Assembly: GCF_002128405.1 (NCBI RefSeq)
Contig: NZ_NETJ01000003.1
Location: 372,001 to 436,000, forward strand
Source: Gottfriedia solisilvae
GTDB lineage: Bacteria; Bacillota; Bacilli; Bacillales; Bacillaceae_G
Reading direction: 5' to 3'
DNA: 64,000 nt
The notes beneath the pieces are model-generated. The model did not search any database. It saw only the letters and a program-made list of their open reading frames with translations, and was not told the DNA's origin. Below, piece after piece: positions 42,731-52,626 of the stretch; the stretch's first letter is position 1; the number at the start of each line of letters is the position of its first letter. The position numbers and the translations under genes were made by a program.

Positions 42731-45700
42731 ATGGCATTTCAGTTTATTTTAGGCCGAACAGGTAGTGGGAAGACACATGCAATTATAAATGAAATGACTG
42801 AAAGAATGAAAAGTGAACACAGAAATATGATTTTAATTGTTCCTGATCAAATGACGTTTCAGATGGAATATGAGCTTGTAAAAAAACAAGAAAATAAAGC
42901 ATTATTAAACTCACAAGTATTTAGTTTTACACGTTTAGCTTGGAAGGTTTTACAAGAAACTGGTGGGATTAGTCGAATACATATTGGTGAAATAGGGATC
43001 TCAATGATACTCCGAAAAATCATTGAGGAACGAAAAGAAGACTTGAAGATTTTTCATCATGTAGCAGATCAACAAGGATTTTACAAAGAACTATCATCAT
43101 TAATTGCCGAGTTTAAAGGTTTTCAAGTTTCATCGGAGGATCTAGTTTCAGCCATTGGAAAAATGGAAAATGAGTCTTCGAATGACAAAACATTTATTCA
43201 ACAAAAAATTAATGATGTTCAAATCGTGTATGAAGCTTTCTCAAACTATATGAAAGATAAGTATCTTGATTCTGAAGATTATTTAAATCTACTAATTCAA
43301 GAAATTCCAAAAAGTAACTACGTAAAAGATAGCATCATTTATATCGATGGTTATTATGACTTAGCACCTCAAGAGAGAAGTGTAGTAGAAACGTTAATGA
43401 ATTATTGTCATGATGTTAAGTTTGCATTGACGATTGACCGTCCATATGATGATACATTACCTAACGAGTTAGATTTATTTCACAAACCAGCTATTTTGTA
43501 TCAGCAAATGAAACAAAGTGCATTAAGTAGTCATCAAACAATCGAAGCACCAGTCATCTGTCATCATAATCAAAGAAGTAAAACGAAAGCTTTACTTCAT
43601 CTTGAAGAACATTTCGACAGTAGACCGATTAAAGCATCTTTTGAAACAGAAGGAATCGAAATAATTTCTGCAACAAATAGAAGAGCAGAAGTACAAGCAA
43701 TTGCCAGAGACATCATCAAAAAAGTACGTGATGAGGGCTACCGATACAAAGATATAGCTATATTTTTAAGAAATGGAGAATCATATTCGCATTTACTATC
43801 AACTATTTTCCATACTTATCAAATACCTATTTTTATTGAAGAAAAGCGTTCAATGATTATGCATCCACTATTTACTTTACTTCAGTCAACATTTGATATT
43901 ATTCAAAAAAATTGGCGATACGAAGCAGTATTCAATGCTTATAAAACGGGGTTAATCTACCCGTATGAAAGTAATTCAAATAAAAATAGAGAAAGACTGG
44001 ATTTGTTTGAAAACTATTGTATTGCATATGGGAAACAAGGTAAAAAATGGACAATAGATGAAGCTTGGCAATATCGAAAATATCGTTCTACGGATGGTAT
44101 TAACAAAGGTGTTACAAACGAAGAATTAGAATTCGAACAACTAATTAATGAAGAACGTGATTTATTAGTAAAACCAATTCTTACATTCCAAAGTGAATTA
44201 AAGAAAGCTAGCAATGTGAAAGAAATGTGCATAGCTTTATTTCAGTATGTCGAGTCATTAGATATTTCTCGTAAGCTCCAACGATTAAAGGATGAAGCAG
44301 AAAATCGCTCAAACTTAATTGAAAGTAAGGATCATGAGCAGGTATGGAAGGGTTTCATCCAACTATTAGATGAATGTGTTGAGTTAATCGGAAACGAAAA
44401 GCTGTCTAGGAAAACATTTTTTGAAATTCTACAGACTGGATTTATATCTCTTCAATTTGCAAATGTACCTGCTTCTTTAGATCAAGTAAATATAGCTAAT
44501 TTTGATCATTCTAGATTACAGCATGTGAAATGCGCATATTTAATTGGAATTAATGAAGGAATTATACCAAGAAAAGTCAGTGAAGATGGATTATTAGGGG
44601 ATGTAGCTAGAGAGTATTTACAATCTTATGGAATTGAAGTTGCGCCAACTAGTAAGCAGCAACTTTTTGTAGAGAACTTTAATATTTATGTTGGGATGAA
44701 TCGTGCAAGTCAGAAGCTAATCATCACATATCCACTAACAAGTGACGATGGAAAAGTTCTTGCTCCATCAAGTATTGTGCAGAAAATGAAATCACTATTT
44801 CCAACTATTCGTACTCGTTTTGAGAGCGGTGAGTTATCATTCATTTCAACTGAAGAACAGCTTTCATTTGTCACGAACACTGAAACTGCAATCTCGAATT
44901 TGGTATCTCAAATCCAAAGTTGGTCAACCAATCTGATTGAAAAGGATATGGACTTGTGGTGGTCACTTTATAATTTACTTCGCAGTCAAGATGGGGTAAA
45001 AGAGAATCTTTATAAAGTATTAAACAGTGTTATCTATAGTAATGTTGCGCCAGACCTTGGTGAGGAATTAAGCACAGAATTATACGGTGAAGAATTAAAA
45101 GGTTCTGTTTCCAGAATTGAACTGTTTCATCAATGCGCTTATGCTCATTTTGCTCGTTATGGTTTACAGCTTCAAGATCGTGAAGTATATAAATTCGAAG
45201 CGTTCGATATGGGTCAGTTATTTCATAGTGCGCTAACAATTATTGGTGAGAATTTACTTAAAGAAGGGAAAAGCTGGAGTAATTTAACCAATTCTGAATG
45301 TGATGAGCTAGCAGCAAAAGTTGTAGATGAAATATCTCCTAAATTCCAACGTGAGATTTTATTAAGTTCAAATCGTTATTTGTTCTTAAAAAGAAAGATG
45401 AAGGACGTTATTTCAAAGGTGTCTTCAATTTTGAGCCAACAAGAAGGCTCAGGTCAATTTATTCCGATTGCACTTGAAGTTCCTTTTGGCGCAGGCAAAC
45501 AATTAAACTCATATGAACTTCCGATAGATCAAAAGAAGAAGATGGTATTGAATGGGCGAATTGACAGAATTGATAAAGCATCTAGTGAAAAAGGAGATTA
45601 TTTACGAATACTAGATTATAAATCCACTAGTAAAGAGTTAAAACTATCTGATGTTTATTATGGATTAGCTCTACAATTGCTCACATATCTTGATATAGCT

Positions 45701-46234
45701 GTTGCGAATTCAACAAATTTACTTGGAAGACCGGCAGATCCTGCAGGTATTTTATATTTCCATGTCCAAAATCCAATTGTAGATGTAGGAAATAAACATG
45801 ATATAGAAGAAATTCAAACAGAAATATTTAAAAAGTTTAAAATGAACGGTTTATTACTCGCTAATAGAGATAGCAATGTTTTAATGGATGAAGCCTTAAT
45901 GGAAGATGGAGGCTCTTCAAATATTGTTCCTGTTTCAATTAAAAAAAGTGGTGAATATACAGCAAATAGTAAAACTGTCAATTTAGAACAATATCCGATG
46001 ATGACAACTTATATTAAGCAAAAGTTTACGAAAGCTGGGGAACAAATTTTTAAAGGATACGTTGAAGCAAACCCTTATCAGCAAAAAGATAAAATTCCTT
46101 GTACTTATTGCTCTTTTCAATCAGTTTGTCAGTTTGATCAAAATGTAAAAGGCAATGAATACCGAGTTTTACCTCCTTTAAAAGACGATGATGCATTACA
46201 AAAAATGATAGAGGCGGTGAGAGTCGATGAGTAA
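42731..46234 (+). CDS. addB: AddB, helicase-nuclease subunit
   Basis: A 1167-residue subunit of the AddAB recombination enzyme. Walker A is GRTGSGKT at residues 8-15. The iron-sulphur cluster cysteines are present: one in FHQCAYAHFARYGL near residue 800 and the CTYCSFQSVC group near 1120. The RecB-type nuclease has LRILDYKST near 955. AddB recognises Chi-like sites and processes the 5' strand. AAGGAGG precedes the ATG. It overlaps addA by 8 bases. Confidence 0.95.
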   Translation: MAFQFILGRTGSGKTHAIINEMTERMKSEHRNMILIVPDQMTFQMEYELVKKQENKALLNSQVFSFTRLAWKVLQETGGISRIHIGEIGISMILRKIIEERKEDLKIFHHVADQQGFYKELSSLIAEFKGFQVSSEDLVSAIGKMENESSNDKTFIQQKINDVQIVYEAFSNYMKDKYLDSEDYLNLLIQEIPKSNYVKDSIIYIDGYYDLAPQERSVVETLMNYCHDVKFALTIDRPYDDTLPNELDLFHKPAILYQQMKQSALSSHQTIEAPVICHHNQRSKTKALLHLEEHFDSRPIKASFETEGIEIISATNRRAEVQAIARDIIKKVRDEGYRYKDIAIFLRNGESYSHLLSTIFHTYQIPIFIEEKRSMIMHPLFTLLQSTFDIIQKNWRYEAVFNAYKTGLIYPYESNSNKNRERLDLFENYCIAYGKQGKKWTIDEAWQYRKYRSTDGINKGVTNEELEFEQLINEERDLLVKPILTFQSELKKASNVKEMCIALFQYVESLDISRKLQRLKDEAENRSNLIESKDHEQVWKGFIQLLDECVELIGNEKLSRKTFFEILQTGFISLQFANVPASLDQVNIANFDHSRLQHVKCAYLIGINEGIIPRKVSEDGLLGDVAREYLQSYGIEVAPTSKQQLFVENFNIYVGMNRASQKLIITYPLTSDDGKVLAPSSIVQKMKSLFPTIRTRFESGELSFISTEEQLSFVTNTETAISNLVSQIQSWSTNLIEKDMDLWWSLYNLLRSQDGVKENLYKVLNSVIYSNVAPDLGEELSTELYGEELKGSVSRIELFHQCAYAHFARYGLQLQDREVYKFEAFDMGQLFHSALTIIGENLLKEGKSWSNLTNSECDELAAKVVDEISPKFQREILLSSNRYLFLKRKMKDVISKVSSILSQQEGSGQFIPIALEVPFGAGKQLNSYELPIDQKKKMVLNGRIDRIDKASSEKGDYLRILDYKSTSKELKLSDVYYGLALQLLTYLDIAVANSTNLLGRPADPAGILYFHVQNPIVDVGNKHDIEEIQTEIFKKFKMNGLLLANRDSNVLMDEALMEDGGSSNIVPVSIKKSGEYTANSKTVNLEQYPMMTTYIKQKFTKAGEQIFKGYVEANPYQQKDKIPCTYCSFQSVCQFDQNVKGNEYRVLPPLKDDDALQKMIEAVRVDE

Positions 46235-49200
46235 GGAAGAGACGAAGGCGCACAAGACGAAATGGACAGCTGATCAACAAAAAGCAATTGATAAAGAGGG
46301 CTCTGATATACTTGTAGCGGCTGCAGCAGGCTCTGGAAAGACTGCCGTTTTAGTAGAACGTATGATTCAGAAAATAATACGTGATGAAAATCCGATTAAT
46401 GTTGATGAACTACTCGTTGTTACATTCACAAAAGCAAGTGCGCAAGAAATGAAAGAAAGAATTGGGATCGCATTAGAAAAACAGTTAGAGCTAAATCCGG
46501 GTTCTAATCATTTGCGAAAACAATCTTCTTTATTAAATAAGGCGTCCATTTCGACGATCCATTCATTTTGTACGGAAGTGATTCGATCTAATTATTATTT
46601 ATTAGAATTAGATCCTAATTTTAGAACTGCTGAAGAAATAGAAATTAAACTTTTAATGGATGAAGTCTTAGAAGAATTATTAGAAGCAGAGTATAGTGAT
46701 GAATCAAATAATCATTTTTTTGATTTTGTTGATCGGTATACAAGTGATCGAGATGACTCAGATTTACCATCATTAATTTTAAAACTGTACAGGCATGCTA
46801 TTTCTAATCCAAATCCAAGTGAATTCTTACAGTCATTCGTGAATCAATATGATGTAATTGGTAAAGAAGTTGATGAAATTCCATTTATGGAAGTGTTAAA
46901 GAAATATATTCAAGATGATTTAACTACTTGTATAAATGGTTATAAGCAGGCGCTAGAATTAATAAACAGCCCAGATGGGCCAGAAAAGTATGGGGATTTA
47001 TTTACACAAGAATATTTTGCTTTAGAGTCATTGTTTCATGCTAGTGAATTATCATGGGAAGAAATTCATAAAAGACTTCAAAACATTTCGTTTAATAGAC
47101 TCCCTACGATAAAGAAAACGGAAGGTGATCAGCGTAAGAAGGAGCTTGCAAAATCCTTCCGAGATAATGCAAAAACTACCATCGAGGATCTAAAAAACAA
47201 ATTTTTTAGTCGAAGTATTGATGTTCACTTAAAACAAATACATGAGCTCAAGCCTTTGTGTGAGAAGTTAATTTCACTTGTTGAACAATTTATCCACTTA
47301 TTTAAACAAGCCAAGCTGGAAAATGGGATACTTGATTTCAACGATTTAGAGCATTATGCTTTGGAAATCTTAATGGAGAAAAACGAACAGAATGAACTGA
47401 TACCTTCTTCTGTTGCGAAGGTTTATCAAGATAAGTTTACTGAGGTTTTAGTAGATGAGTACCAAGATACAAATTATGTTCAAGAATCGATTTTAAGGCT
47501 AATTACTAGAGGAGTTGGTGCTTCTGGTAATTTATTCATGGTTGGTGATGTTAAACAATCAATTTATCGATTCCGTTTAGCTGAGCCGGAATTGTTTATA
47601 TCAAAATATAATACTTTTGAAAAAGAACAAAATGGGAATACAGGTTTACGCATCGATTTATCTAAAAACTTCAGAAGTAGAGCAGAAGTGTTAGATGCGA
47701 CTAATTTTATCTTTAAACAGATCATGGGCAGAGAACTTGGTGGAATTGAGTATGATGAAGATGCCATGCTAAAACTTGGTGCAACTTACCCAGAATACTC
47801 AGACTGTACTTCTGAATTAGTACTATTAACGAAAGAAGATGAAGAGGCCACTCAAGACGAAAATGAAATGATTGTAGAGGAAAAGCTTGAACGAATTGAA
47901 GCTAGATATGTTGCAAATCGAATGAAAGAATTAGTAGAAAGTAACTATTTAGTGACGGATAAATCAGGTGTTATGAGACCAGTTAAATATAGTGATATGG
48001 CAATTTTAGGTCGCTCATTGTCTAATGCTGATTTATATATTGAAGAATGTAAGGCACTTGGAATTCCACTATATGCAGAAAAATCACGTGATTTATTTGA
48101 AACGATTGAAGTAGCTGTGTTTATTAATTTATTAAAAATAATCGATAACACAATTCAAGATATTCCTTTAGCATCTGTATTACGTTCGCCGATGGTTGGG
48201 TTAACAGAGCGGGACTTAACTAAGATTCGATTAAACGGTAAAGGCTCATTTTATGATGCGTGTCTTGCTTACCTCAATAATGTTGAGAATATGAACCAAC
48301 CATTAACGAATAAGTTAAACGATTTCTTTCAACAATTGACGAAATGGAAACAACTAGTAAAAAGAGAATCACTTTCAATTTTTATTTGGAAGGTCTTAAA
48401 AGAATCAACCTATTTTGATTTCGTTGGTGGACTACCTGGTGGGAAACAAAGACAAGCTAATTTAATTACCATATTTGACCGAGCTAAAGCTTTAGAAGAA
48501 ACAAATTATAGAAGTTTATTTCAATTTTTACGTTTCTTGGATCGTATGAAGGATAGAGGCGAAGAATTAGGCGAAGTACGAATGTTAAGTGAACAAGAAA
48601 ATGTAGTACAAATGATGACGATTCATAAGAGTAAAGGTTTAGAGTTTCCGGTTGTATTTGTTGTGAATACGTCTAAACAGTTTAACATGCAAGATTTATC
48701 TGCAAAATTCATTCTACAAAAAGAGTTAGGACTTGGTATGAATTTTGTTCATCCGATTTATCGTACGACAAATAGTACATTGCTTAAGGAAACAATTAAG
48801 CGAAAAGAACGTGAGGAGCTAATTTCAGAGGAATTACGTATTCTGTATGTTGCGTTAACGCGTGCAAAAGAAAAGTTAATCTTAGTCGGTAGAGTAAAAG
48901 ATGTAGAAAAAACAATTGATCAGTGGCGAGAAATTGAAAATTATAAAGAATGGTTATTACCTTTAAATATAATTAGTGGAGCGAAGTGTTATTTGGATTG
49001 GATTGGACCGTCTATTATACGACACGATTCAAGTAATGCGATCCGTACTGAAGATGATTTATGGAATACAACAAATGAGATTCAATTTTATCCATGTAGA
49101 TGGAGTTATTCAATCGTAAATGCGTCTATTGTTCAAGCATTTGAAGGAGAAGAAGAGAAAACTAGTAAAACAGCAGTTTATCAAGCCATTCAAAAGCAAG

Positions 49201-49943
49201 AAGCTATTGAACTACAGAGCGAGCAATTTAAAGAGATTCTTGAAAGTAATTTAAACTGGAAATATGGCTTCGAACAAGCTACTTTACATCGCCCAAAGCA
49301 GTCAGTTACTGAACTGAAAAGAAAAATGCTAGAAGAAGATCCTTATACTCAATCATATCAATCATCGAAAAGCTTTCCTTTAGAGAGACCTAAATTCATG
49401 TCTGAACAGAAAATGAATCAGGCTGAAAAAGGGACAGCTACCCATGCAATCATGCAAAATTTAGATTATCAGTTTGTTTCTACAATTGATGAAATAAAGG
49501 AACAGATTAATCAAATGGTATTAAAAGAGTTGATTACAAATGAGCAGGCTGCTGTTGTTAATAGCGCTGATATTTATAAGTTCTGTCAATCAAGACTTGG
49601 AATCATTGTTCAAAATGCAACTCAAAAAATGCGTGAAGTGCCTTTTAGCTACGGTGTTTATACAGATGAAATATATAAAGACTGGCAAGAAGAAAAAGAG
49701 ATTGTACTAGTTCAAGGAATTATAGATTTACTATTAATTGAAGGTGAAGAGGTTATATTAGTAGACTATAAAACTGATCGAACAAAATCTTTTACAAGTG
49801 ATGAAGAGTTGAAAACGGAAGCGATAAAACGCTATGGTATTCAGTTAGACCTTTATTCTAGAGCAATTGAAGCAAGTATGGATAAAAAAGTAACATCCAA
49901 ATTTTTATATTTCTTTGATGGTGGACATATCATTGAATTATAA
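46227..49943 (+). CDS. addA: AddA, helicase-nuclease subunit
   Basis: A 1238-residue UvrD-type 3'-5' helicase with a C-terminal nuclease. Helicase motifs are intact: AAAGSGKTAVL (Walker A, near residue 32), TFTKASAQEM, STIHSFC, LVDEYQDTN (Walker B), GDVKQSIYRFR, MTIHKSKGLEFPVVF and ILYVALTRAKEKL; the nuclease motif is LVDYKTDRTK near 1170. It unwinds double-strand ends for RecA loading, and in competent Bacillus also helps recombination of incoming DNA. sbcDC, found after addA in B. subtilis, is missing here. Confidence 0.95.
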   Translation: MSKEETKAHKTKWTADQQKAIDKEGSDILVAAAAGSGKTAVLVERMIQKIIRDENPINVDELLVVTFTKASAQEMKERIGIALEKQLELNPGSNHLRKQSSLLNKASISTIHSFCTEVIRSNYYLLELDPNFRTAEEIEIKLLMDEVLEELLEAEYSDESNNHFFDFVDRYTSDRDDSDLPSLILKLYRHAISNPNPSEFLQSFVNQYDVIGKEVDEIPFMEVLKKYIQDDLTTCINGYKQALELINSPDGPEKYGDLFTQEYFALESLFHASELSWEEIHKRLQNISFNRLPTIKKTEGDQRKKELAKSFRDNAKTTIEDLKNKFFSRSIDVHLKQIHELKPLCEKLISLVEQFIHLFKQAKLENGILDFNDLEHYALEILMEKNEQNELIPSSVAKVYQDKFTEVLVDEYQDTNYVQESILRLITRGVGASGNLFMVGDVKQSIYRFRLAEPELFISKYNTFEKEQNGNTGLRIDLSKNFRSRAEVLDATNFIFKQIMGRELGGIEYDEDAMLKLGATYPEYSDCTSELVLLTKEDEEATQDENEMIVEEKLERIEARYVANRMKELVESNYLVTDKSGVMRPVKYSDMAILGRSLSNADLYIEECKALGIPLYAEKSRDLFETIEVAVFINLLKIIDNTIQDIPLASVLRSPMVGLTERDLTKIRLNGKGSFYDACLAYLNNVENMNQPLTNKLNDFFQQLTKWKQLVKRESLSIFIWKVLKESTYFDFVGGLPGGKQRQANLITIFDRAKALEETNYRSLFQFLRFLDRMKDRGEELGEVRMLSEQENVVQMMTIHKSKGLEFPVVFVVNTSKQFNMQDLSAKFILQKELGLGMNFVHPIYRTTNSTLLKETIKRKEREELISEELRILYVALTRAKEKLILVGRVKDVEKTIDQWREIENYKEWLLPLNIISGAKCYLDWIGPSIIRHDSSNAIRTEDDLWNTTNEIQFYPCRWSYSIVNASIVQAFEGEEEKTSKTAVYQAIQKQEAIELQSEQFKEILESNLNWKYGFEQATLHRPKQSVTELKRKMLEEDPYTQSYQSSKSFPLERPKFMSEQKMNQAEKGTATHAIMQNLDYQFVSTIDEIKEQINQMVLKELITNEQAAVVNSADIYKFCQSRLGIIVQNATQKMREVPFSYGVYTDEIYKDWQEEKEIVLVQGIIDLLLIEGEEVILVDYKTDRTKSFTSDEELKTEAIKRYGIQLDLYSRAIEASMDKKVTSKFLYFFDGGHIIEL

Positions 49944-49997
49944 AATGTTGATGTAGATACTAAATGTCTCTTAGTGGAACCATAAGAAGACAAAACG

Positions 49998-50030
49998 AAA
50001 TGGCAACTAATTAATTAGTTGCCATTTTTT
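49998..50030. terminator. Terminator after addA, perfect 30-bp palindrome
   Basis: AAATGGCAACTAATT (49998-50012) is followed at once by its exact complement, then T's. It separates addAB from the convergent gerP operon. Confidence 0.88.
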
Positions 50031-50112
50031 TATGATTATTTTCGTGGGCTAAACGTATGCCCATATATTTTTTAAGATTGTACCAGAGCCAAATAAATTT
50101 CGAATTAAAGAA

Positions 50113-50328
50113 TTATAGAGTAGCAACATCGTTTTGATCAGCAATATCTGCATCAATCGTATTTGTTGCACTTGCACCATTAAAAGTAGCAGGGATAAAT
50201 CCAGTGTTACCCGAACCTGAACCGTTATAAGCTTTCGTTGCTGACTTTGGAGAGATATTATTTAAATCTCCCGTATTTATATTTCCAGCATTCGTTTGGA
50301 TGACGATTGCACCAAGAAATGTAGGCAT
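50113..50328 (-). CDS. gerPF: GerPF, spore germination protein
   Basis: A 71-residue protein (MPTFLGAIVIQTNAGNINTG...), last gene of gerP. The GerPA/PF family shares the MPxxxG start and glycine/asparagine-rich segments such as NGSGSGNTG. GerP proteins localise to the spore coat and help small germinants reach their receptors. The ATG ending at 50328 follows AGGAGAA, one base after the gerPE stop; a longer frame upstream is not needed. Confidence 0.92.
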   Translation of the reverse strand: MPTFLGAIVIQTNAGNINTGDLNNISPKSATKAYNGSGSGNTGFIPATFNGASATNTIDADIADQNDVATL

Positions 50329-50329
50329 A

Positions 50330-50749
50330 TTAATTCTCCTTTCTATGAAGTGGTGGGGCAGTTTGAGGATATTGATCAAATTGCCTAATTTGACGTACTC
50401 TAGACATCATTGTTGCACTGTGAACCGATCCAACGACCGAAACACCAGATGTACTTATACCATTAAAGGTGACCCTTCGAACTTGAATAGTAGGATTCAA
50501 ATTTACACGTTTTAATATAACTGGATAGACAGGTGCATGAGTAGGTTTCTTTTTATAATAAGGCATCATTTCAAATGGATCTTTTTCAAATTCAGTAAAA
50601 TTTGCAGTTTGTTGTTGAACGGCAAGTGCGTTTGATTCAGCTGTAATGCTAAAAACATCACCAAATTGAAGTATGCTTGATGTGATAGCAGAATTAACAT
50701 CAAAACTTTCCACGGAAGCTAATCTAAAACGAGGATCAATCGTAAACAT
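50330..50749 (-). CDS. gerPE: GerPE, spore germination protein
   Basis: A 139-residue protein (MFTIDPRFRLASVESFDVNSAITSS...) of the GerPE family, typically about 130 residues. The GDVFSITAESNALAVQQQ segment is characteristic. Its ATG overlaps the gerPD stop (TAATG), indicating translational coupling. Spore-coat permeability role as for the other gerP genes. Confidence 0.9.
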   Translation of the reverse strand: MFTIDPRFRLASVESFDVNSAITSSILQFGDVFSITAESNALAVQQQTANFTEFEKDPFEMMPYYKKKPTHAPVYPVILKRVNLNPTIQVRRVTFNGISTSGVSVVGSVHSATMMSRVRQIRQFDQYPQTAPPLHRKEN

Positions 50750-50925
50750 TAGCTAATTGATAAAGGAACAAATGGCCCAATAATTAAAGACTCTGGTGGT
50801 GTATCAAAAATTGAAGATAATGTAATGTTATGAGCATCTCCAATCAGAAACAAAGAAGAAGATGAAACTGCTGCGAATTTAATTTCATCTACTTGTAAAT
50901 TGCAATTTGTTACATTTAAATTCAT
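50749..50925 (-). CDS. gerPD: GerPD, spore germination protein
   Basis: A 58-residue ORF found by hand translation. It begins MNLNVTNCNLQVDEIKFAAV and contains SSSLFLIGDAHNITLSSIFDTPPESLIIGPF, matching the short GerPD family. GGGAGGG lies about 8 bases before the ATG, and the stop overlaps the gerPE start. It lies 3 bases after gerPC. This completes the six-gene operon. Confidence 0.9.
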   Translation of the reverse strand: MNLNVTNCNLQVDEIKFAAVSSSSLFLIGDAHNITLSSIFDTPPESLIIGPFVPLSIS

Positions 50926-50928
50926 TCC

Positions 50929-51534
50929 TTACCCTCCCTTTTGGATATTATTTGGTAGGTTATTTAAAAACGCCGTATAAGCATTCTTAATATCTTGTAG
51001 CATATGCAAAGTAATTTCTTCGGCGTACTTCATTGGATTTTCGTCAAAATTAGGACGATTTTTATAAAGATCTATATAATAAGGTAATCTGATATCCATT
51101 TGATTTCGGATATCATCAATCATCATCTGTCGGTAATAATCATCAACAGTACATCTTAACTCGGCCTCTAGTTGATGAATTGTGGTAATCGCTTCTTTAT
51201 CTAAATGATAATGAATTCGCTTCCCTATATAATCTTTTAATTCTTTTATTTGTTCATTTGATTTTATGGTAATTTGTTGATTTTCTACAGTAAGGTCATC
51301 GAAACTAGGAGCTTGTAATGGATTTAAACCAATACTTAGTGTGCCATTTAAATTTTCTACTTTTAATTGATCGAATTTGTATTCAATCTTTTCAATTGTA
51401 GTTTCTGGACGCTTAGCCAATTCTTCAACAGTTGCCTCAAGCTGTGCAACTCTACATTTGAGTTGATCAATTAATTGAGCTTGCTCAAATAGTAAATGTT
51501 CAATTTGGGCGTATCTAATTTCTAATTGATTCAT
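50929..51534 (-). CDS. gerPC: GerPC, spore germination protein
   Basis: A 201-residue protein with an N-terminal coiled coil (RYAQIEHLLFEQAQLIDQLKCRVAQLEATVEELAKR, residues 7-42), followed by a region with GTLSIGLNPL and a helical C-terminus. GerPC is the largest member of the operon and has the same coiled-coil layout in other Bacillus species. It probably acts as a structural part of the GerP assembly in the coat. Confidence 0.92.
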   Translation of the reverse strand: MNQLEIRYAQIEHLLFEQAQLIDQLKCRVAQLEATVEELAKRPETTIEKIEYKFDQLKVENLNGTLSIGLNPLQAPSFDDLTVENQQITIKSNEQIKELKDYIGKRIHYHLDKEAITTIHQLEAELRCTVDDYYRQMMIDDIRNQMDIRLPYYIDLYKNRPNFDENPMKYAEEITLHMLQDIKNAYTAFLNNLPNNIQKGG

Positions 51535-51570
51535 TTCATTCCCTCGCTTTCAATTTGCAGCAGGAATTGG

Positions 51571-51768
51571 TTAAGTCGCTTGAGAAGTTGCAATAATTTG
51601 GCCGTCCTCTGATAAAATCGGTGCAGGCTCCGTATATTCTCCAGTATTATTCGTAACAGTTTTTGCGTTAATATTTCCTGAGGTACCTATTTGAAATACA
51701 GATGAGTTTACAATTCCACCTGTTTTTAGTTGATTAATGATAATTGTTTGGTGTATATAGATGTTCAT
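51571..51768 (-). CDS. gerPB: GerPB, spore germination protein
   Basis: A 65-residue protein starting MNIYIHQTIIINQLKTGGI and containing NSSVFQIGTSGNINAKTV, both diagnostic for GerPB. It lies 13 bases after gerPA with a good ribosome site (GGAGG). Coat-located germinant access role as for the operon. Confidence 0.92.
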   Translation of the reverse strand: MNIYIHQTIIINQLKTGGIVNSSVFQIGTSGNINAKTVTNNTGEYTEPAPILSEDGQIIATSQAT

Positions 51769-51781
51769 GAGACTCCCTCCT

Positions 51782-52003
51782 TTACATATTTCCTATCATT
51801 GGTTGGTCAATTTGATCTTGATCGTAAACGTTCGAAATACTCTTGTTATTATAAACAGTAACAGAATCACCAGTATTAAAGGAACCAGCACCAGCATATG
51901 TCTGAGCAGTACTCATAGGTTTAATGCTATATGCGTCTCCGACATTAACGACGGCGCTACTTCCGATACTTACAATATTAATAACTCCAACATAAGCAGG
52001 CAT
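51782..52003 (-). CDS. gerPA: GerPA, spore germination protein
   Basis: A 73-residue protein, first gene of gerP, beginning MPAYVGVINIVSIGSSAVVNVGD with GAGSFNTGD in the middle, as in other GerPA proteins and similar to GerPF. GGGTG precedes the ATG. A sigma-K-like promoter lies 35-60 bases upstream, fitting late mother-cell expression and coat assembly. Confidence 0.93.
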   Translation of the reverse strand: MPAYVGVINIVSIGSSAVVNVGDAYSIKPMSTAQTYAGAGSFNTGDSVTVYNNKSISNVYDQDQIDQPMIGNM

Positions 52004-52037
52004 GATTGTACACCCTTTGTTCTTTTTATGATTATGT

Positions 52038-52065
52038 ATTATATGGCTAAATGACCCAAAACGTG
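52038..52065 (-). promoter_or_regulatory. Sigma-K-type promoter of the gerP operon
   Basis: On the minus strand CATATAATA (52046-52038) matches the -10 consensus CATA-N3-TA, and AC (52065-52064) lies 17 bases upstream as the short -35. The start codon of gerPA follows 35 bases later. Confidence 0.7.
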
Positions 52066-52106
52066 ATAATTGTGATAGAAGTCTATCTGTTTCATATATA
52101 AAGAAA

Positions 52107-52158
52107 GCAAAAAAAAAGCTAGTGCAATTAGAAATTAAATTCGTAATTGCAACTAGCT
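52107..52158 (-). terminator. Terminator after yisI
   Basis: On the minus strand AGCTAGTTGCAATTA pairs with TAATTGCACTAGCT with one bulge, followed by ten T. It separates yisI from gerPA. Confidence 0.88.
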
Positions 52159-52159
52159 A

Positions 52160-52324
52160 TTATGCTCTCTTTTTTGAAAATGTTGAGATTGATATCATAT
52201 TCATGAGCTTGTCCAGTTCTTGGCTGCATGAGACGGTTTTCTTGTTAGTAAAGCCATATCGTCCCGCAAAATAAACCATACGAGCGCGCTTTTTCTCTAT
52301 AACATGAAGTAGCAATTTAGTCAC
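52160..52324 (-). CDS. yisI: YisI-like Spo0E-family phosphatase
   Basis: A 54-residue ORF found by hand translation. It contains LLHVIEKKRARMVYFAGRYGF, then TVSCSQELDKLMN; the SQELD signature and the IExKRxxMV helix define Spo0E-like aspartyl-phosphate phosphatases, which dephosphorylate Spo0A-P and delay sporulation. The start is a GTG without a strong ribosome site, so translation may be poor. It lies directly upstream of gerPA, as yisI does in B. subtilis, and has its own terminator. Confidence 0.82.
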   Translation of the reverse strand: MTKLLLHVIEKKRARMVYFAGRYGFTNKKTVSCSQELDKLMNMISISTFSKKRA

Positions 52325-52557
52325 CAACTTTGTTCAAGAATAGGGAATTGTGTCTATGTCTCACGATGTATGTAATGCTATTATACAAAATCATTTTCAT
52401 ATGAAAAGCGATTCGCTAAAAGAAGTGTAAATGTTACAAAAAACTACACTATACTACACAAATCAACCGGTTTCATCATCAGTTTAGTAGTAATCTAATA
52501 GATTTTGTAGTATAAAAGGTGTCTGTTGTCGAATGAATAAAAGGAGTAGTGGTTTAT

Positions 52558-52626
52558 ATGTATAATTCGACAGTAGATTACATTCCTATATTATTAATAT
52601 TTAAAAATAATATAAATGCATCATAA
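52558..52626 (+). CDS. Possible 22-residue peptide with hairpin-enclosed ribosome site
   Basis: The frame MYNSTVDYIPILLIFK... ends at 52626 after 22 codons. AAAGGAG lies 11-12 bases before the ATG. TGTCGAAT (52527-52534) and ATTCGACA (52565-52572) are perfectly inverted around this site, so a hairpin could hide it. No family recognised; probably too short to be sure. Confidence 0.2.
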   Translation: MYNSTVDYIPILLIFKNNINAS

